The notes under the pieces: model-generated
Database searches by the model: none
Seen by the model: the letters and a program-made list of their open reading frames with translations, nothing else
What the model was told of the DNA's origin: nothing
Translations under genes and position numbers: made by a program
Source of the DNA: Nocardia blacklockiae
GTDB taxonomy: Bacteria > Actinomycetota > Actinomycetes > Mycobacteriales > Mycobacteriaceae
DNA length: 64,000 nucleotides
Assembly: GCF_015477355.1 (NCBI RefSeq)
Contig: NZ_JADLRJ010000003.1
Location: 372,001-436,000 of the forward strand
Direction of reading: 5' to 3'
Shown: piece after piece, positions 51,408 to 60,634 of the stretch
Numbering within the stretch: position 1 is the first letter of the stretch
Layout: the number at the start of each line of letters is the position of its first letter

Positions 51408-51538
51408 GAGCTGAACCTTAGGCAGTAACCGGCCGGCACGCCGTCGGCACACCGTTGTGATCTGTGTATCGACAACGGCGTCGCGAGCGCATCGGACCCG
51501 GGTACGACCGCATTCGGCCGCCTGACACAATCGCTGCC

Positions 51539-52009
51539 ATGCGCGTATATCTGGGTGCCGATCATGCCGGCTTCGAGCTGAAGAACCACGTCAAGGATCA
51601 CCTGCAGCGGGCCGGTCACGAGGTCGTCGACTGCGGTGCGCACGAATACGACGCCGCCGACGACTACCCGGCCTTCTGCATCGACGCGGCCCGCAAGGTC
51701 GTGGCCGATCCGGGCAGCCTGGGCATCGTGCTCGGCGGCAGCGGCAATGGCGAGCAGATCGCCGCCAACAAGGTGCCCGGCGCCCGTTGCGCGCTGGCGT
51801 GGAGCATCGAGACCGCGCGCCTGGCCCGCGAGCACAACAACGCGCAGCTGATGGGCATCGGCGGCCGCATGCACAGCACCGCCGACGCGCTGGCCATCGT
51901 CGACGCCTTCCTGTCCACCCCGTGGTCCGGCGAGGAGCGCCACCAGCGCCGCATCGACATCCTCGCCGAGTACGAGAAGACCGGCGAGGCCCCCGTTCCG
52001 CAGAGCTGA
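51539..52009 (+). CDS. rpiB: Ribose-5-phosphate isomerase B
   Basis: A 156-residue RpiB: MRVYLGADHAGFELKNHV with the catalytic His region, VVDCGAHEYDAADDYP, and GIVLGGSGNGEQIAANKVPGARCALAW, the mycobacterial form in which Glu serves as base in place of the Cys of E. coli RpiB. It interconverts ribose-5-P and ribulose-5-P. CACAAT sits 7 bp before the ATG, so a leaderless mRNA is likely. The stop overlaps the next ATG (TGATG). Confidence 0.94.
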   Translation: MRVYLGADHAGFELKNHVKDHLQRAGHEVVDCGAHEYDAADDYPAFCIDAARKVVADPGSLGIVLGGSGNGEQIAANKVPGARCALAWSIETARLAREHNNAQLMGIGGRMHSTADALAIVDAFLSTPWSGEERHQRRIDILAEYEKTGEAPVPQS

Positions 52010-52815
52010 TGCCCGAGGGGCATACGCTGCACCGCCTGGCGAAGGAGCATCACAAGCACTTCGCCGGGGGAGTCGTACGGGTGTCGAGTCCGCAGGGTCG
52101 GTTCGCCGAGGGCGCGGCGCTGGTCGACGGCCGCGTCCTGGTGCGCGCCGAGGCGTGGGGCAAACACCTGCTGCACCACTACGATTCGGGCCTAGTCGTG
52201 CACGTCCACCTCGGGCTGTACGGAAAGTTCACCGAAACGGTTGGGGCCCTGAGTGATCCGGTCGGGCAGGTGCGGATGCGGATGATCGGTGGGCGCGAGT
52301 CGGTGTACGGCACCGACCTGCGCGGCCCCACCGCGTGCGAGGTCCTGCACGAACCGGAGGTGGCGGCGCTGACCGCCCGGCTCGGCCCGGACCCGTTGCG
52401 CCGCAACGCCGATCCGGACCGCGCCTGGCAGCGCATCCGCCGCTCCACCCGCACCCTCGGCGCGCTGCTCATGGACCAGACAGTGCTCGCCGGCGTCGGC
52501 AACGTCTACCGCGCGGAACTGCTGTTCCGGCACGGCATCTCACCGCAGCGCCGGGGCCGCGACCTGTCCGCCGCCGAATGGGACGAGCTGTGGACCGATC
52601 TGGTCGAGCTCATGCGGGTGGGCGTGCGGCGCGGGAAGATCGTCGTGGTGCGGCGCGAACACGACCGCGGCGCACCGTCCTACGCCGAGGGCAAGCCCCG
52701 CACCTACGTGTACCGGCGCGCAGGCGAGCCGTGCCGCATCTGCGGTTCTACGGTGCTACACGCGGTACTGGAGGGCCGAAACCTGTTCTGGTGCCCCACT
52801 TGCCAACCTGGCTGA
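52009..52815 (+). CDS. nei2: Fpg/Nei-family DNA glycosylase (Nei2-like)
   Basis: A 268-residue base-excision repair glycosylase/AP lyase. PEGHTLHR at the N-terminus gives the Pro2 nucleophile and Glu3; MDQTVLAGVGNVYRAELLFRHGISP is the helix-two-turn-helix; the C-terminal zinc finger reads CRIC...CPTC. The family removes oxidised pyrimidines. The start ATG overlaps the rpiB stop, so the two are co-translated, as in the Rv2465c-Rv2464c pair. Confidence 0.92.
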   Translation: MPEGHTLHRLAKEHHKHFAGGVVRVSSPQGRFAEGAALVDGRVLVRAEAWGKHLLHHYDSGLVVHVHLGLYGKFTETVGALSDPVGQVRMRMIGGRESVYGTDLRGPTACEVLHEPEVAALTARLGPDPLRRNADPDRAWQRIRRSTRTLGALLMDQTVLAGVGNVYRAELLFRHGISPQRRGRDLSAAEWDELWTDLVELMRVGVRRGKIVVVRREHDRGAPSYAEGKPRTYVYRRAGEPCRICGSTVLHAVLEGRNLFWCPTCQPG

Positions 52816-52905
52816 CCACCGTCTGCCTCGAGCCCGCCCCTTCCTCGTCGGGGCAGAGCCGACCGTTTCGCCGAAACCGTGGCTGAGTAGGCGGGGGAGG
52901 GTGGT

Positions 52906-53757
52906 TCAGAAGCCGCCATCGAACCCGCCGCCGTCGAAACCTCCACCGTCCCAGCCGCCGCCGTCGAAGCCCCCGCCGCCGTCCCAGCCGCCGCCGTCCC
53001 AGCCGCTGTCGCCGCCCTGGTCGGCGAAGCCTTGGTCGCCGCCTTGGTCGAGGGCGCCTTGGTCGCCGCCCGCGTCCTGCCCGGCCTCGAAACCGGCGTC
53101 GTAGCCTTCGCCGTATCCGTTCTCGAATCCCGAAGCGCCGTAAGCGACTCCGGACATGCCGCTGAACAGGGCGTCGAACAGCAGCACCGAGCCGATGCCC
53201 CAGGCGCCCGCGACCAGCGCGGTCTTCCACCACGGCTCGGAGTACCAGCCCGCGGGGACGGGCCGCCCGGCGACGCGGCCGCCGGGGTAGTAGTTCGGTG
53301 TCTGCGGCGACGGGGTGGGCGACGCCTCGATCCGACGGCCCTCGAAGTCGACCGTGCGGTCCTCGGTGACGCGGCCGGCCGAGCGCTGGCCGTCCAGCTC
53401 CGGCACCGGCGGGCCCGGATCGAGGTTCATCGCGGTGCGGGCCGCGCGCACGTAGTACAGGCCCTCGACCGCCGTCTCCTTCGCCAGCCGGGCCTGCGCG
53501 ACCGTGTTCGCCTGGTCGATCTGGGAGCCGGCCGCGTTGAGCCGCTCACCGGCGTCGGCCAGGGCCTGCTTGGAGGCGTCGTCGTTGCCGACCAGGTTGT
53601 AGACCTGCCCGCCCAGGCGCTCGATGAGGCGGCGGGCGTCGGCCTTGGCGTCGGCCAGTTCGGTGGCCTGCCGATTGCGCTGCGCGGAACGACCGAAGAA
53701 AGACACGGCTACGAACACCACCAAAACGAGAACGAGGAGGACAAGAAGCGTTGTCAC
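52906..53757 (-). CDS. Membrane protein with Gly/Asp-rich C-terminal repeats (DUF1542-like middle)
   Basis: A 283-residue protein. An N-terminal membrane helix (TTLLVLLVLVLVVFVAVSFF) is followed by a helical, coiled-coil-prone segment (QATELADAKADARRLIERLGGQVYNLVGNDDASKQALADAGERLNAAGSQI..), a Pro-rich linker, a second hydrophobic stretch (WWKTALVAGAWGIGSVLLFDALFSG) and a tail of Gly/Asp with repeated WDGGG / FDGGG units ending FDGGF. The family occurs across actinobacteria with unknown function. GTG 53757 begins the membrane helix. Confidence 0.75.
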   Translation of the reverse strand: MTTLLVLLVLVLVVFVAVSFFGRSAQRNRQATELADAKADARRLIERLGGQVYNLVGNDDASKQALADAGERLNAAGSQIDQANTVAQARLAKETAVEGLYYVRAARTAMNLDPGPPVPELDGQRSAGRVTEDRTVDFEGRRIEASPTPSPQTPNYYPGGRVAGRPVPAGWYSEPWWKTALVAGAWGIGSVLLFDALFSGMSGVAYGASGFENGYGEGYDAGFEAGQDAGGDQGALDQGGDQGFADQGGDSGWDGGGWDGGGGFDGGGWDGGGFDGGGFDGGF

Positions 53758-53801
53758 ATCGACCAGCGTACGCGGGCGCGCCGGGACCGATCGGCCGTCG
53801 A

Positions 53802-54797
53802 TCAGCCCGCGACGGCCGTGTCGTACCCCAGCCGGGCCGGGGCGTAGGGAGCCGGCTCCGGCTCCCCCTCGTCGAGTTCGGACAGCGCGAACCGGCGCTT
53901 GCCCGCCGTCTTCGCCGAGTACATCGCCCGGTCGGCGCTGCGCAGCAGATCGGAGAAGTCGCACGAGCGGCCCGGCGGGCAGTAGGCGGTGCCGACGCTC
54001 GCCGAGACCGGCACCGGGCCGCTGGCCGTGGGCACCGGATCCTGCAGCGCGGCCAGGATCCGCATTGCCAGCTCGCCCAGAGTGTTGCGGCGGGCGGGTA
54101 GCGCCAGGACGAACTCGTCGCCGCCGTACCGGCAGACCACCGTGTCCGGCGGGCAGGTGGCCCGGAGCCGGCGGGAGATCTCGACCAGCACCTCGTCGCC
54201 GACCGAGTGGCCGAACCCGTCGTTGATCTGCTTGAAATCGTCCAGGTCGATGAGCAGCAGCCCGACGCCGCGCGACCGGTCGGTCGCCATCAGTCGCACC
54301 CGCTCCTGCAGCAGCGAGCGGTTGGCCAGGTCGGTGAGCGCGTCGTGGGTGGCCTCGTGGCGCAGCCGGTGCTGCAGCGCCGCGATCTCCTGCACCCGCA
54401 CCGACACCGCCGCGGTCAGATTGCGTTCCTGCTGGGCCAGCGCGCGCTGCTGGAGGGCCTCGGCGTAGGCATCGATGGCGTGGCTGGCGACGAACGGCCA
54501 CCGGGTGGCCACCAGCGAACCCGGCTCACCCGGGGCGAACCCGAGCAGTGCGCGGGTGGCCGGGGCCAGCATCCGGGTGCGGTCGAACGGCGCCTCGCCC
54601 AGCCGGCGGCCGATGGACCGGGCGGCCGGCACCGGAAACGGTTCCGTGCGCGCCAGATCCAGCAGTTCGTCGATGATGCCGGCGAAAACCTGTTCCAGAT
54701 GTTCGGGCGGAACGGTCAGTCCGCTGCTGCTGTAGACAGCACGAACCCAGTCCCGGGTGGTGGCCGCGATGGCCTGCGTTTCGACTTCGAGGGGCAT
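53802..54797 (-). CDS. Diguanylate cyclase (GGDEF domain)
   Basis: A 331-residue protein. The first 140 residues are a helical sensor-like region (no membrane segment; EALQQRALAQQERNLTAAVSVRVQEIAALQHRLRHEATHD is coiled-coil-like), then a complete GGDEF domain: DALTDLANRSLL, LLLIDLDDFKQINDGFGHSVGDEVL, and the active-site RYGGDEFVLAL (GGDEF at 225-229). It would make cyclic di-GMP. No clear RxxD inhibitory site precedes the motif. Stands alone, 44 bp from the membrane protein gene on the same strand. Confidence 0.9.
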   Translation of the reverse strand: MPLEVETQAIAATTRDWVRAVYSSSGLTVPPEHLEQVFAGIIDELLDLARTEPFPVPAARSIGRRLGEAPFDRTRMLAPATRALLGFAPGEPGSLVATRWPFVASHAIDAYAEALQQRALAQQERNLTAAVSVRVQEIAALQHRLRHEATHDALTDLANRSLLQERVRLMATDRSRGVGLLLIDLDDFKQINDGFGHSVGDEVLVEISRRLRATCPPDTVVCRYGGDEFVLALPARRNTLGELAMRILAALQDPVPTASGPVPVSASVGTAYCPPGRSCDFSDLLRSADRAMYSAKTAGKRRFALSELDEGEPEPAPYAPARLGYDTAVAG

Positions 54798-55250
54798 CGA
54801 TGCTCACCCCACGCGAACGCCGTCTGCGCCGGTACCCCGACCGGTCACGCCCTCCGGATCGTGCTCACTACCTTGCGGTCCGGTACACCTTGCTCGATGC
54901 ACGCTCACCGCCCCCTTTCCAGATACCCCCGTCCGGCAAAAAGGATCCTAGCAAGCCACTCGATACCGAAAAACGGTGTTTTACAACCTGTTCCGATATC
55001 TCGCGAATGGCGACCGTCCGTGTCATCGCTGATCAGGCACGACTGTTACAGGTCTGTCTGCGTGTCGCGTTCGGCGTGTTCTGCGTGTCTGCTTCGGCGC
55101 GCCGGACCGGATGCTTCGATCCGGGCGATACGCGGCGCGAATCCGGTCGGCGGGCGCGCGGCCCCGAGGCGATTGGCGTTTCGGAAGTGAGGTTCGGTAC
55201 AGTCCTAGGCGCAGACGACATCGTGGCGATCCCAGGGTGTCGTATGCGTG
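54798..55250. other. Intergenic region before the tRNA pair; no gene recognised
   Basis: About 450 bp. It includes the diguanylate cyclase promoter on the left (AT-richer at 54940-55000) and a probable tRNA promoter on the right (TACAGT near 55197). The open frames here have no convincing codon bias or recognisable product. Confidence 0.5.
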
Positions 55251-55321
<71 letters not shown>

Positions 55322-55342
55322 TGGCGGTCCACCGTGGCCCCC

Positions 55343-55419
55343 CGGGATGTAGCGCAGCTTGGTAGCGCATCCGCTTTGGGAGCGGAGGGTCGCAGGTTCA
55401 AATCCTGTCATCCCGACCA
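55343..55419 (+). tRNA. tRNA-Pro (anticodon UGG), CCA encoded
   Basis: Acceptor CGGGATG/CATCCCG, D arm GCGCAGCTTGGTAGCGC, anticodon stem TCCGC/GCGGA around loop TTTGGGA (anticodon UGG), T arm GCAGG-TTCAAAT-CCTGT. The discriminator A is followed by an encoded CCA. It lies 21 bp after tRNA-Gly and is the last conserved-core element before the accessory region. Confidence 0.95.
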
Positions 55420-55451
55420 CAAGGTCTTCCGGCCGAGTGCCTCCCGTTCGC

Positions 55452-55631
55452 CTAGTCCTGTTCGAGCAGGAACGCCGCGACGGCGAGATGGACCGAACAC
55501 TCGTCGGGGCGATGGCTCCGGTGCGCGAACCGTAGCTCGAACGCGCGTCCCACACTCAGTTCGAGCAGTCGCACCTGACACATGTGCTCGGCCAGGGGAC
55601 TGTCGGCGTGCACGAAAGTGTTGGCGGTCAA
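55452..55631 (-). CDS. Small protein of unknown function (59 residues, TTG start)
   Basis: The minus-strand frame from TTG 55631 to the TAG at 55452-55454 encodes TANTFVHADSPLAEHMCQV, then a Leu/Arg/His-rich body ending HLAVAAFLLEQD. GAAGGGAG precedes the TTG. Codon use is good for a real gene, with G/C third positions throughout. It lies 36 bp downstream of another short minus-strand gene, so the two probably form a unit. No family recognised. Confidence 0.45.
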   Translation of the reverse strand: MTANTFVHADSPLAEHMCQVRLLELSVGRAFELRFAHRSHRPDECSVHLAVAAFLLEQD

Positions 55632-55667
55632 GGGTTGTAGCTCCCTTCGGGCGGGTTCGTCCGAGTC

Positions 55668-55877
55668 TCAGTTCCACAACTCGCCACAGGGCAGCGGAGG
55701 AAAGCCGGGGCGCACGTCGTCGTCGAGCGTGACGACGAGACCCGGAAGGCATTGCGCCAGTCGGGCGGCCACGGTCTCGGCTTGTTCCGCCCCGGCCCGG
55801 AAGTCGAGTACGAGCGCGCCGGATTCGATGTGGATGTGCCGCATCCTCCGTCTCGCGGTGACGGCCGCATCGGACAT
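55668..55877 (-). CDS. Small protein of unknown function (69 residues)
   Basis: From ATG 55877 the frame gives MSDAAVTARRRMRHIHIESG, then ALVLDFRAGAEQAETVAARL and a Pro/Asp-rich end (DDDVRPGFPPLPCGELWN). The alternating beta-alpha look (IHIESGALVLDF followed by a helix) suggests a compact domain. The frame continues upstream but with no conserved look. It is divergent from the XRE regulator, and such short genes beside XRE or DUF5753 regulators are often its partners; that is inference only. Confidence 0.5.
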   Translation of the reverse strand: MSDAAVTARRRMRHIHIESGALVLDFRAGAEQAETVAARLAQCLPGLVVTLDDDVRPGFPPLPCGELWN

Positions 55878-56121
55878 CCCATCGCCGGGAGCGGGCTGGA
55901 CGGCGACTGCGGTCCGTGTCGAATCTCTGGTTCGGTCGGGCACGGTCCCGACCGTAAGGCGGATCGAGGCCGGTCTCCGCCGCGTATACGCGAAGGCCCT
56001 GAAATATTCGGAAACCCGTATACAGTTCGGTGCAGGGTCAAACCCCCTGCCTGGCAAGGTATCCCGAGCGGCCGGACGATTTGCACGACGCACTTTCACT
56101 GGGAGAGCGGGGGACAGCAGC

Positions 56122-57357
56122 ATGCACATGACCACCGGAGAGGTCGTTCGACGGCTTCGGAAATCTCTCGGTATGACGCAAGCCGAATTGGGGGCGGTCC
56201 TCGGCTACACTCAGCCGGTCATTTCACAACTGGAACACGACGGAGCGGCGATCCACGATGTGCGGGTGCTGCGCCGCATCGCCAAGGCTCTGCACGTCCC
56301 GCTTGCCATACTGGTGGTGGAGTCGGACGAGGAGGCGGATGTGAACCGTCGCAATTTCCTACGGGCCACTGCTCTCGGTGCGGGGACAGTCGGGGTTGCC
56401 GGAACCACAGGGCGCGCTGCCACAGCGCCAATTGGAAGCGTCCATGTCGGGGCCGCCGAGGTCGCCGAGATCACCGCCAGTACCAGCCAAATTCATGAAC
56501 TCGATCTGCTCGTCGGTGGCGATCGGCTGTGCCGCCTCGCCGCCAACGAAGTGCGCTATGTCGAGCAGCTGCTCGATTGCGGCACCTACACCGAAGCAGT
56601 CGGACAGACTCTCACCAGCGCAGCCGCCGAGATGATGACCGCAGCGGGCTGGGTGCATTTCGACGCGGGTCATCTGAATCGGGCGCGGCACTACTACGCC
56701 GAAGCAGCCCAGACCGCGGCGGCGGCGAACGACGGAATCGCCGCGTCGCACGCCCTGCTCAACGCCAGCATGCAAAGTTTCCAAGGCGGATTCGGCCCGT
56801 CGAAACCTTCGAAAGAGGCACGTCCGGTGCATGGCGTCAACCTGGCCGGCGCTGCGCAGAACGCTGCACGCCGGGATGGCGGGCCGAGGCTGCGCGCCGT
56901 GGGCGCGATCTATGAGGCGGGCGCCCACAGCGTGACGGGCGACAGGAGCGCGATGGTGAACGCCATCAGCCGGGCACACCGCGCCTACGAATCCGGACGC
57001 GGTCACGACCCGGATTGGGTGCATCTGCCACCGTCGGCCTTGGCCGGGATGACCGGTTGGTCGTACATGCGGATCGGCGACCACCGCACGGCGACGGCCT
57101 ATCTGCAAGAAGCGGTAGACGGCACAGCCTCATGGCCACGCGAGAACGTCGGCTGGCGTATCAAGCTGGCCGAGAACAACATTCAGGCGGGTGACATCTC
57201 CGCGGGCTGCCAGCTTCTGACCGACCATTTCGCGCAGATCAACAGCATGACGTCGACGCGGCTCCAGGCCACTATCGAGAGCATCGTGCAGGACGTCCGG
57301 TCGTACCCGGCGGTGCCGGAGGTACGGGAGTTTCTGGAGCTGGTGGCCGGCAGCTGA
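56122..57357 (+). CDS. XRE-family regulator with internal twin-arginine-like motif and helical-repeat sensor
   Basis: A 411-residue protein. HTH at residues 5-55 (GEVVRRLRKSLGMTQAELGAVLGYTQPVISQLEHDG), then DVNRRNFLRATALGAGTVGVAG (about 74-95), which looks like a twin-arginine signal placed after the HTH, then about 300 residues of TPR-like helices (AGWVHFDAGHLNRARHYYAEAAQTA; WSYMRIGDHRTATAYLQEAV). The large C-terminus resembles sensor domains of Streptomyces-type XRE regulators. A truncated-by-window paralogue with the same layout lies at 63529. ATG 56122 starts MHMTTGEV in both. Confidence 0.85.
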   Translation: MHMTTGEVVRRLRKSLGMTQAELGAVLGYTQPVISQLEHDGAAIHDVRVLRRIAKALHVPLAILVVESDEEADVNRRNFLRATALGAGTVGVAGTTGRAATAPIGSVHVGAAEVAEITASTSQIHELDLLVGGDRLCRLAANEVRYVEQLLDCGTYTEAVGQTLTSAAAEMMTAAGWVHFDAGHLNRARHYYAEAAQTAAAANDGIAASHALLNASMQSFQGGFGPSKPSKEARPVHGVNLAGAAQNAARRDGGPRLRAVGAIYEAGAHSVTGDRSAMVNAISRAHRAYESGRGHDPDWVHLPPSALAGMTGWSYMRIGDHRTATAYLQEAVDGTASWPRENVGWRIKLAENNIQAGDISAGCQLLTDHFAQINSMTSTRLQATIESIVQDVRSYPAVPEVREFLELVAGS

Positions 57358-57374
57358 CCATCGGCGATGTCCCG

Positions 57375-57899
57375 TCACAATCCTCCGGAGGGTCGTGACC
57401 ACCGCTGTTCCGCGGCTTCAGTGATTATGGCGCGGGCGGCCTTTCCGAACACCGACTGGCGTGCGACGCTGTCGAATACCTCTGCGTACTGCGCGATTTC
57501 TCGCGGCTGGGTGATGGTCAGCTCTGCCGTGATCGCTTCGACCAGCACCATGCGGTTGTCGTAGATGACGAAATTGGTTGTGGCCATGGACAGTTCGGCA
57601 TCGGCAGGAACGATGCCCACCAGCACGCGAGGCAATCCGATCACGGCGATGAGCCGGTCCAGTTGCCCGGTCATGACGTCGTCTCCGCCGACTGTGGTGT
57701 GCAAGGCCTGCTCGCCCATGATGATCCGGAACTGGCGCTTGCCGTGGTACAGGACTTGTTGCCGCTCGAGGCGTTTGGCGACGCCTTGTTCGAGGTCGTC
57801 CGGGATGCGAAAGAAGTCGATGCTCTTGCGCAGCACCGCAGCGGCGTAATCCGCGGTCTGGAGGATGCCCGGCACCATGATCGGCTGGTAGATGCGCAT
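57375..57899 (-). pseudogene. DUF5753 regulator lacking its HTH domain (5'-truncated)
   Basis: The 174 codons encode only the DUF5753 half of an HTH-DUF5753 regulator: MRIYQPIMVPGILQTADYAA, the MGEQALHTTVGGDDVM block, VGIVPADAELSMATTNFVIYD and a normal C-terminus. The same domain in the intact gene at 10737-11630 follows about 120 residues of HTH and linker, which are missing here. Upstream, the frame meets a stop near 57960 and no HTH is found in any minus frame up to 58.3 kb. The truncation lies next to the point where GC falls, so it may mark an insertion edge. Confidence 0.7.
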
Positions 57900-58616
57900 C
57901 AGATTCGTCTGCTGTGCGAGTCTTATGCGCCGTTGACGTCGCCGCTACAACTGGTGGTCCTCCACCAACACGACGTCTACGTCTGGACGAACCCCCCCGA
58001 GGTGCCGCCGGACACAGACGCGGTGAGGCAGCAGCTGGCGCGGTATCGCAACCTTTCAATATCCAGGTGTCCTAAGCGGAAGTCGCCCGTCCCACACAAT
58101 AAACCGACCGGTTGTTTTAGATTAGTGATCCGATGCTTGCGAAGCCTTCTAGTGGCGTGTCGGACTCTCAAGTGTAACGCTCGATAGGTACAGCCTATCG
58201 GAGTGGGTCGTCGCCTATCGCGCAGCGGCAACACACCGCCTTATCAACAGCCCGGACCTCAGAACCGTTACGCAGCTGCGACAATCCAGACGACTAACGG
58301 CCTCGAACGCCACTCGGAGGCGATGTTTGATCGACTGGCTATCCTCCGGTGTTGGTCAGATGACCGTCCGTCAGTGTTGGACAGGCGGTTGAGCTTGACA
58401 TGCCGAACGAAATACCGAACACCATCTATGTTTTCTATCACTGGTCAACCGCCACACCCCTAGGCTACCATGACACGAGTAGTTAAGAAGTGATGCTTGC
58501 AGCGCAAAAGCGACACGGTGAGGCCATGTCGCTATTTTGTGTTACATTATCGCCTTTTGGGACTCATGGTTCGGGTGATGGCTTCTGCTGGCACGCGAGA
58601 AGGTGACGAGAGAGCG
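57900..58616. other. Transition from high-GC DNA to the AT-richer island; no gene recognised
   Basis: Base composition falls from about 58070 onward. No frame gives a recognisable product; a minus frame at 57977-58234 is Arg-rich and probably spurious. The right part (58430-58616) presumably holds the promoter of the DHOD-like gene; the frame of that gene is open back to about 58497, with ATGs at 58566 and 58581. No transposase, integrase or obvious terminal repeats were seen. Confidence 0.5.
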
Positions 58617-60272
58617 ATGACGATTTCAGATGATGACCAGCATTCAGACTCAAGTGGTCAGCCTGCCTCTCATCATAGCGGACATCCTTACGCGAACGAA
58701 GCCAGTCTTCGTGAAGTAGAAACTACCTTGAGTCGCGAACCATCACTACTGCACCTAATCCGTCAATGCTATCGAAATAATGTTCGAGATCCACGTCGGC
58801 TTCATAGGGCCAACCAGATACTCGATAACATTGGGTCAAGTGGACAGCGCCTGAAATCAGAAGAACTCTCGGCGCTGCCAGATATTCTATACTTTGGTGC
58901 CCAGTTTCGTCTTGCGTCGGAACATGGTATTGAACTGCCCGCTTATAATATATCCAAGGGATATTTTGATAACGCTCAGTATCCTCTTAGTTCAGTTCCG
59001 CCAAGTCGGCCGACAACCGATCCCGCCAGAAGATGGTCTCTACTCGGGCATCAAATTGGTTTTCCGATAGGGGTTTCGTCTTCGGCTCTAACGGCTAACT
59101 CCCTTTGGATCTATTACTTCGCACGACATGGCTTCAATGTCCTCACCTACAAGACGGTGCGTAGTAGATTCCATCCAGGGTTCGATAAGCCCAATTGGAT
59201 TTTCGCCTCTAACATCAAAGATCCACTTCCAGTGACTTCGCATTTCAGATCTCATCATGTCACTGCCGAAGAAGACAATTGGGTGACATCCCCTGAGTTG
59301 GTCTCGACTGTAAATTCTTTTGGCGTGCCTAGCCTGGATCCAAAGGAATGGAAGCCAGATGTCGCTGAGGCGAAAAGAATAGTTGAGGCATTTGGCCAAT
59401 GCCTTATTGTGAGTGTAGTCGGTGATATATACGATGGAGATGACCGTACCCGCACAACTCTAGTGAACGACTACGTTCGCGTAGCGCTTCATGCTGAAGA
59501 AGCGGGAGCAGATTCGATCGAGCTGAATCTGTCTTGCCCTAATTCCCTGGACCGAACGGGCAAGAATGTAATGCAACGTCCCGTTTGTCATAATGTTGAT
59601 CTAACCGGTGAGATAATAAGATCGGTCCGGAGGCAACTCCAACCCGGGACAAGACTGATTGCCAAGCTTTCCTATCTACCGAAAGATCTACTTGAAACAC
59701 TGGTCTCCGCGATAGGCAACTACGTTGACGCCATCGCCGGTATAAACACGCTCCAAGTCGATGCAAGCAATAAGGACGGCGAGAATGTATTCCCCGGACG
59801 GCCACAGGCCGGCTTGTCTGGACACGGCATTCTAAACTACGCATTGGAGTTTGTTCGCAATCTGTCCGTACTTAAAGTCACTCTCGGTCTTGAGTACGAG
59901 ATAATCGGCATGGGGGGAGTCACGAATGCCGCCTCGTTCGAGGCCTTGTATAGTGCCGGATGCAATGTAGTGCAGACCGCTACAGGGGCCTTGGCCAATC
60001 CTGGGCTCGCAGCAGACTGCATCCAAGCTCTAGGCGATCAATTGCCGCTGACCGCAGGCATCAGCAACCCTGAGGTTACTGAAAGCGTGGCTCGATCACT
60101 TCTCGATGCGATCGAGCAGGGAAAAGGATCGACCGACAAGTATGCCTTGGCGGCCCAGATGTCGGTGTCACCAGGTCTAACTTATGCTGTCCTGGAGCAA
60201 CTGGAAGGTAAAGGTCTCGTAAAACAAGCACGCTCACGACGTGGGCATCGTTTCTATGAGATCCCGAAGTAG
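58617..60272 (+). CDS. Dihydroorotate-dehydrogenase-like flavoprotein fused to a C-terminal winged helix
   Basis: From ATG 58617, 551 residues. After a Ser/His/Gln-rich tail and a helical region (30-140) comes a DHOD-type TIM barrel: GFPIGVSSSALTANS (148-162), FNVLTYKTVRS (173-183), SIELNLSCPN (300-309), LIAKLSYLP (347-355), AGINTLQ (374-380), AGLSGHGILNYALEFVRNL (398-416) and IIGMGGVTNAASFEALYSAGCNVVQTATG (429-457), the FMN-phosphate loops. Residues about 495-551 (DKYALAAQMSVSPGLTYAVLEQLEGKGLVKQARSRRGHRF) look like a winged helix. It is not PyrD: the N-terminus is extra and the wing unique. Low-GC, transferred. Two small genes follow. Confidence 0.8.
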   Translation: MTISDDDQHSDSSGQPASHHSGHPYANEASLREVETTLSREPSLLHLIRQCYRNNVRDPRRLHRANQILDNIGSSGQRLKSEELSALPDILYFGAQFRLASEHGIELPAYNISKGYFDNAQYPLSSVPPSRPTTDPARRWSLLGHQIGFPIGVSSSALTANSLWIYYFARHGFNVLTYKTVRSRFHPGFDKPNWIFASNIKDPLPVTSHFRSHHVTAEEDNWVTSPELVSTVNSFGVPSLDPKEWKPDVAEAKRIVEAFGQCLIVSVVGDIYDGDDRTRTTLVNDYVRVALHAEEAGADSIELNLSCPNSLDRTGKNVMQRPVCHNVDLTGEIIRSVRRQLQPGTRLIAKLSYLPKDLLETLVSAIGNYVDAIAGINTLQVDASNKDGENVFPGRPQAGLSGHGILNYALEFVRNLSVLKVTLGLEYEIIGMGGVTNAASFEALYSAGCNVVQTATGALANPGLAADCIQALGDQLPLTAGISNPEVTESVARSLLDAIEQGKGSTDKYALAAQMSVSPGLTYAVLEQLEGKGLVKQARSRRGHRFYEIPK

Positions 60273-60319
60273 GTGGTATAGCCTGGAACCGAACAATAGG
60301 TTCCGCGAAAGGCTAGGAG

Positions 60320-60634
60320 TTGACGACCCACCTAGGCATTGCTATAGTGTCCGGCTCCACGGTGGTGCTGACAATTCTTGTCGTCATCATCGACGTGCTG
60401 CGACACCGCGGTACGCTGGGCCCCGTTGACTACCTCACCTACTTTGTTTGGCTTCTCTTTCTCGCAAGCCTCGGCACGGTAATCTTTGGCGTCGGTGTAC
60501 TCAGCAGCCAAGCTGCTGCAAATATCCCCTATGTAAGCGCCTTGAAGGGGGCAATTCTCCCTAGTGACTTAATCTTTGCCATTGGTTCACAGGTTGTTGC
60601 AGCCCGGAAGTTGTCCCTTCATGAGCGCGGATGA
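60320..60634 (+). CDS. Small three-helix membrane protein, second gene of the DHOD-like unit
   Basis: About 104 residues with hydrophobic stretches at about 7-27 (IAIVSGSTVVLTILVVIID), 37-62 (VDYLTYFVWLLFLASLGTVI) and a weaker one at 73-92. The ends are polar. The start is uncertain: TTG 60320 has AGGAG immediately before it, which is too close, and GTG 60347 is an alternative that keeps the first helix mostly intact. It overlaps the next gene by 14 bp. No family recognised; a membrane anchor or effector for the unit is possible. Confidence 0.6.
   Translation: MTTHLGIAIVSGSTVVLTILVVIIDVLRHRGTLGPVDYLTYFVWLLFLASLGTVIFGVGVLSSQAAANIPYVSALKGAILPSDLIFAIGSQVVAARKLSLHERG

Noticed and set aside
58617-60272. 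Housekeeping dihydroorotate dehydrogenase (pyrD)
   Set aside because: It has about 140 extra N-terminal residues, a C-terminal winged helix, divergent active-site loops and foreign base composition, so it is only DHOD-like.
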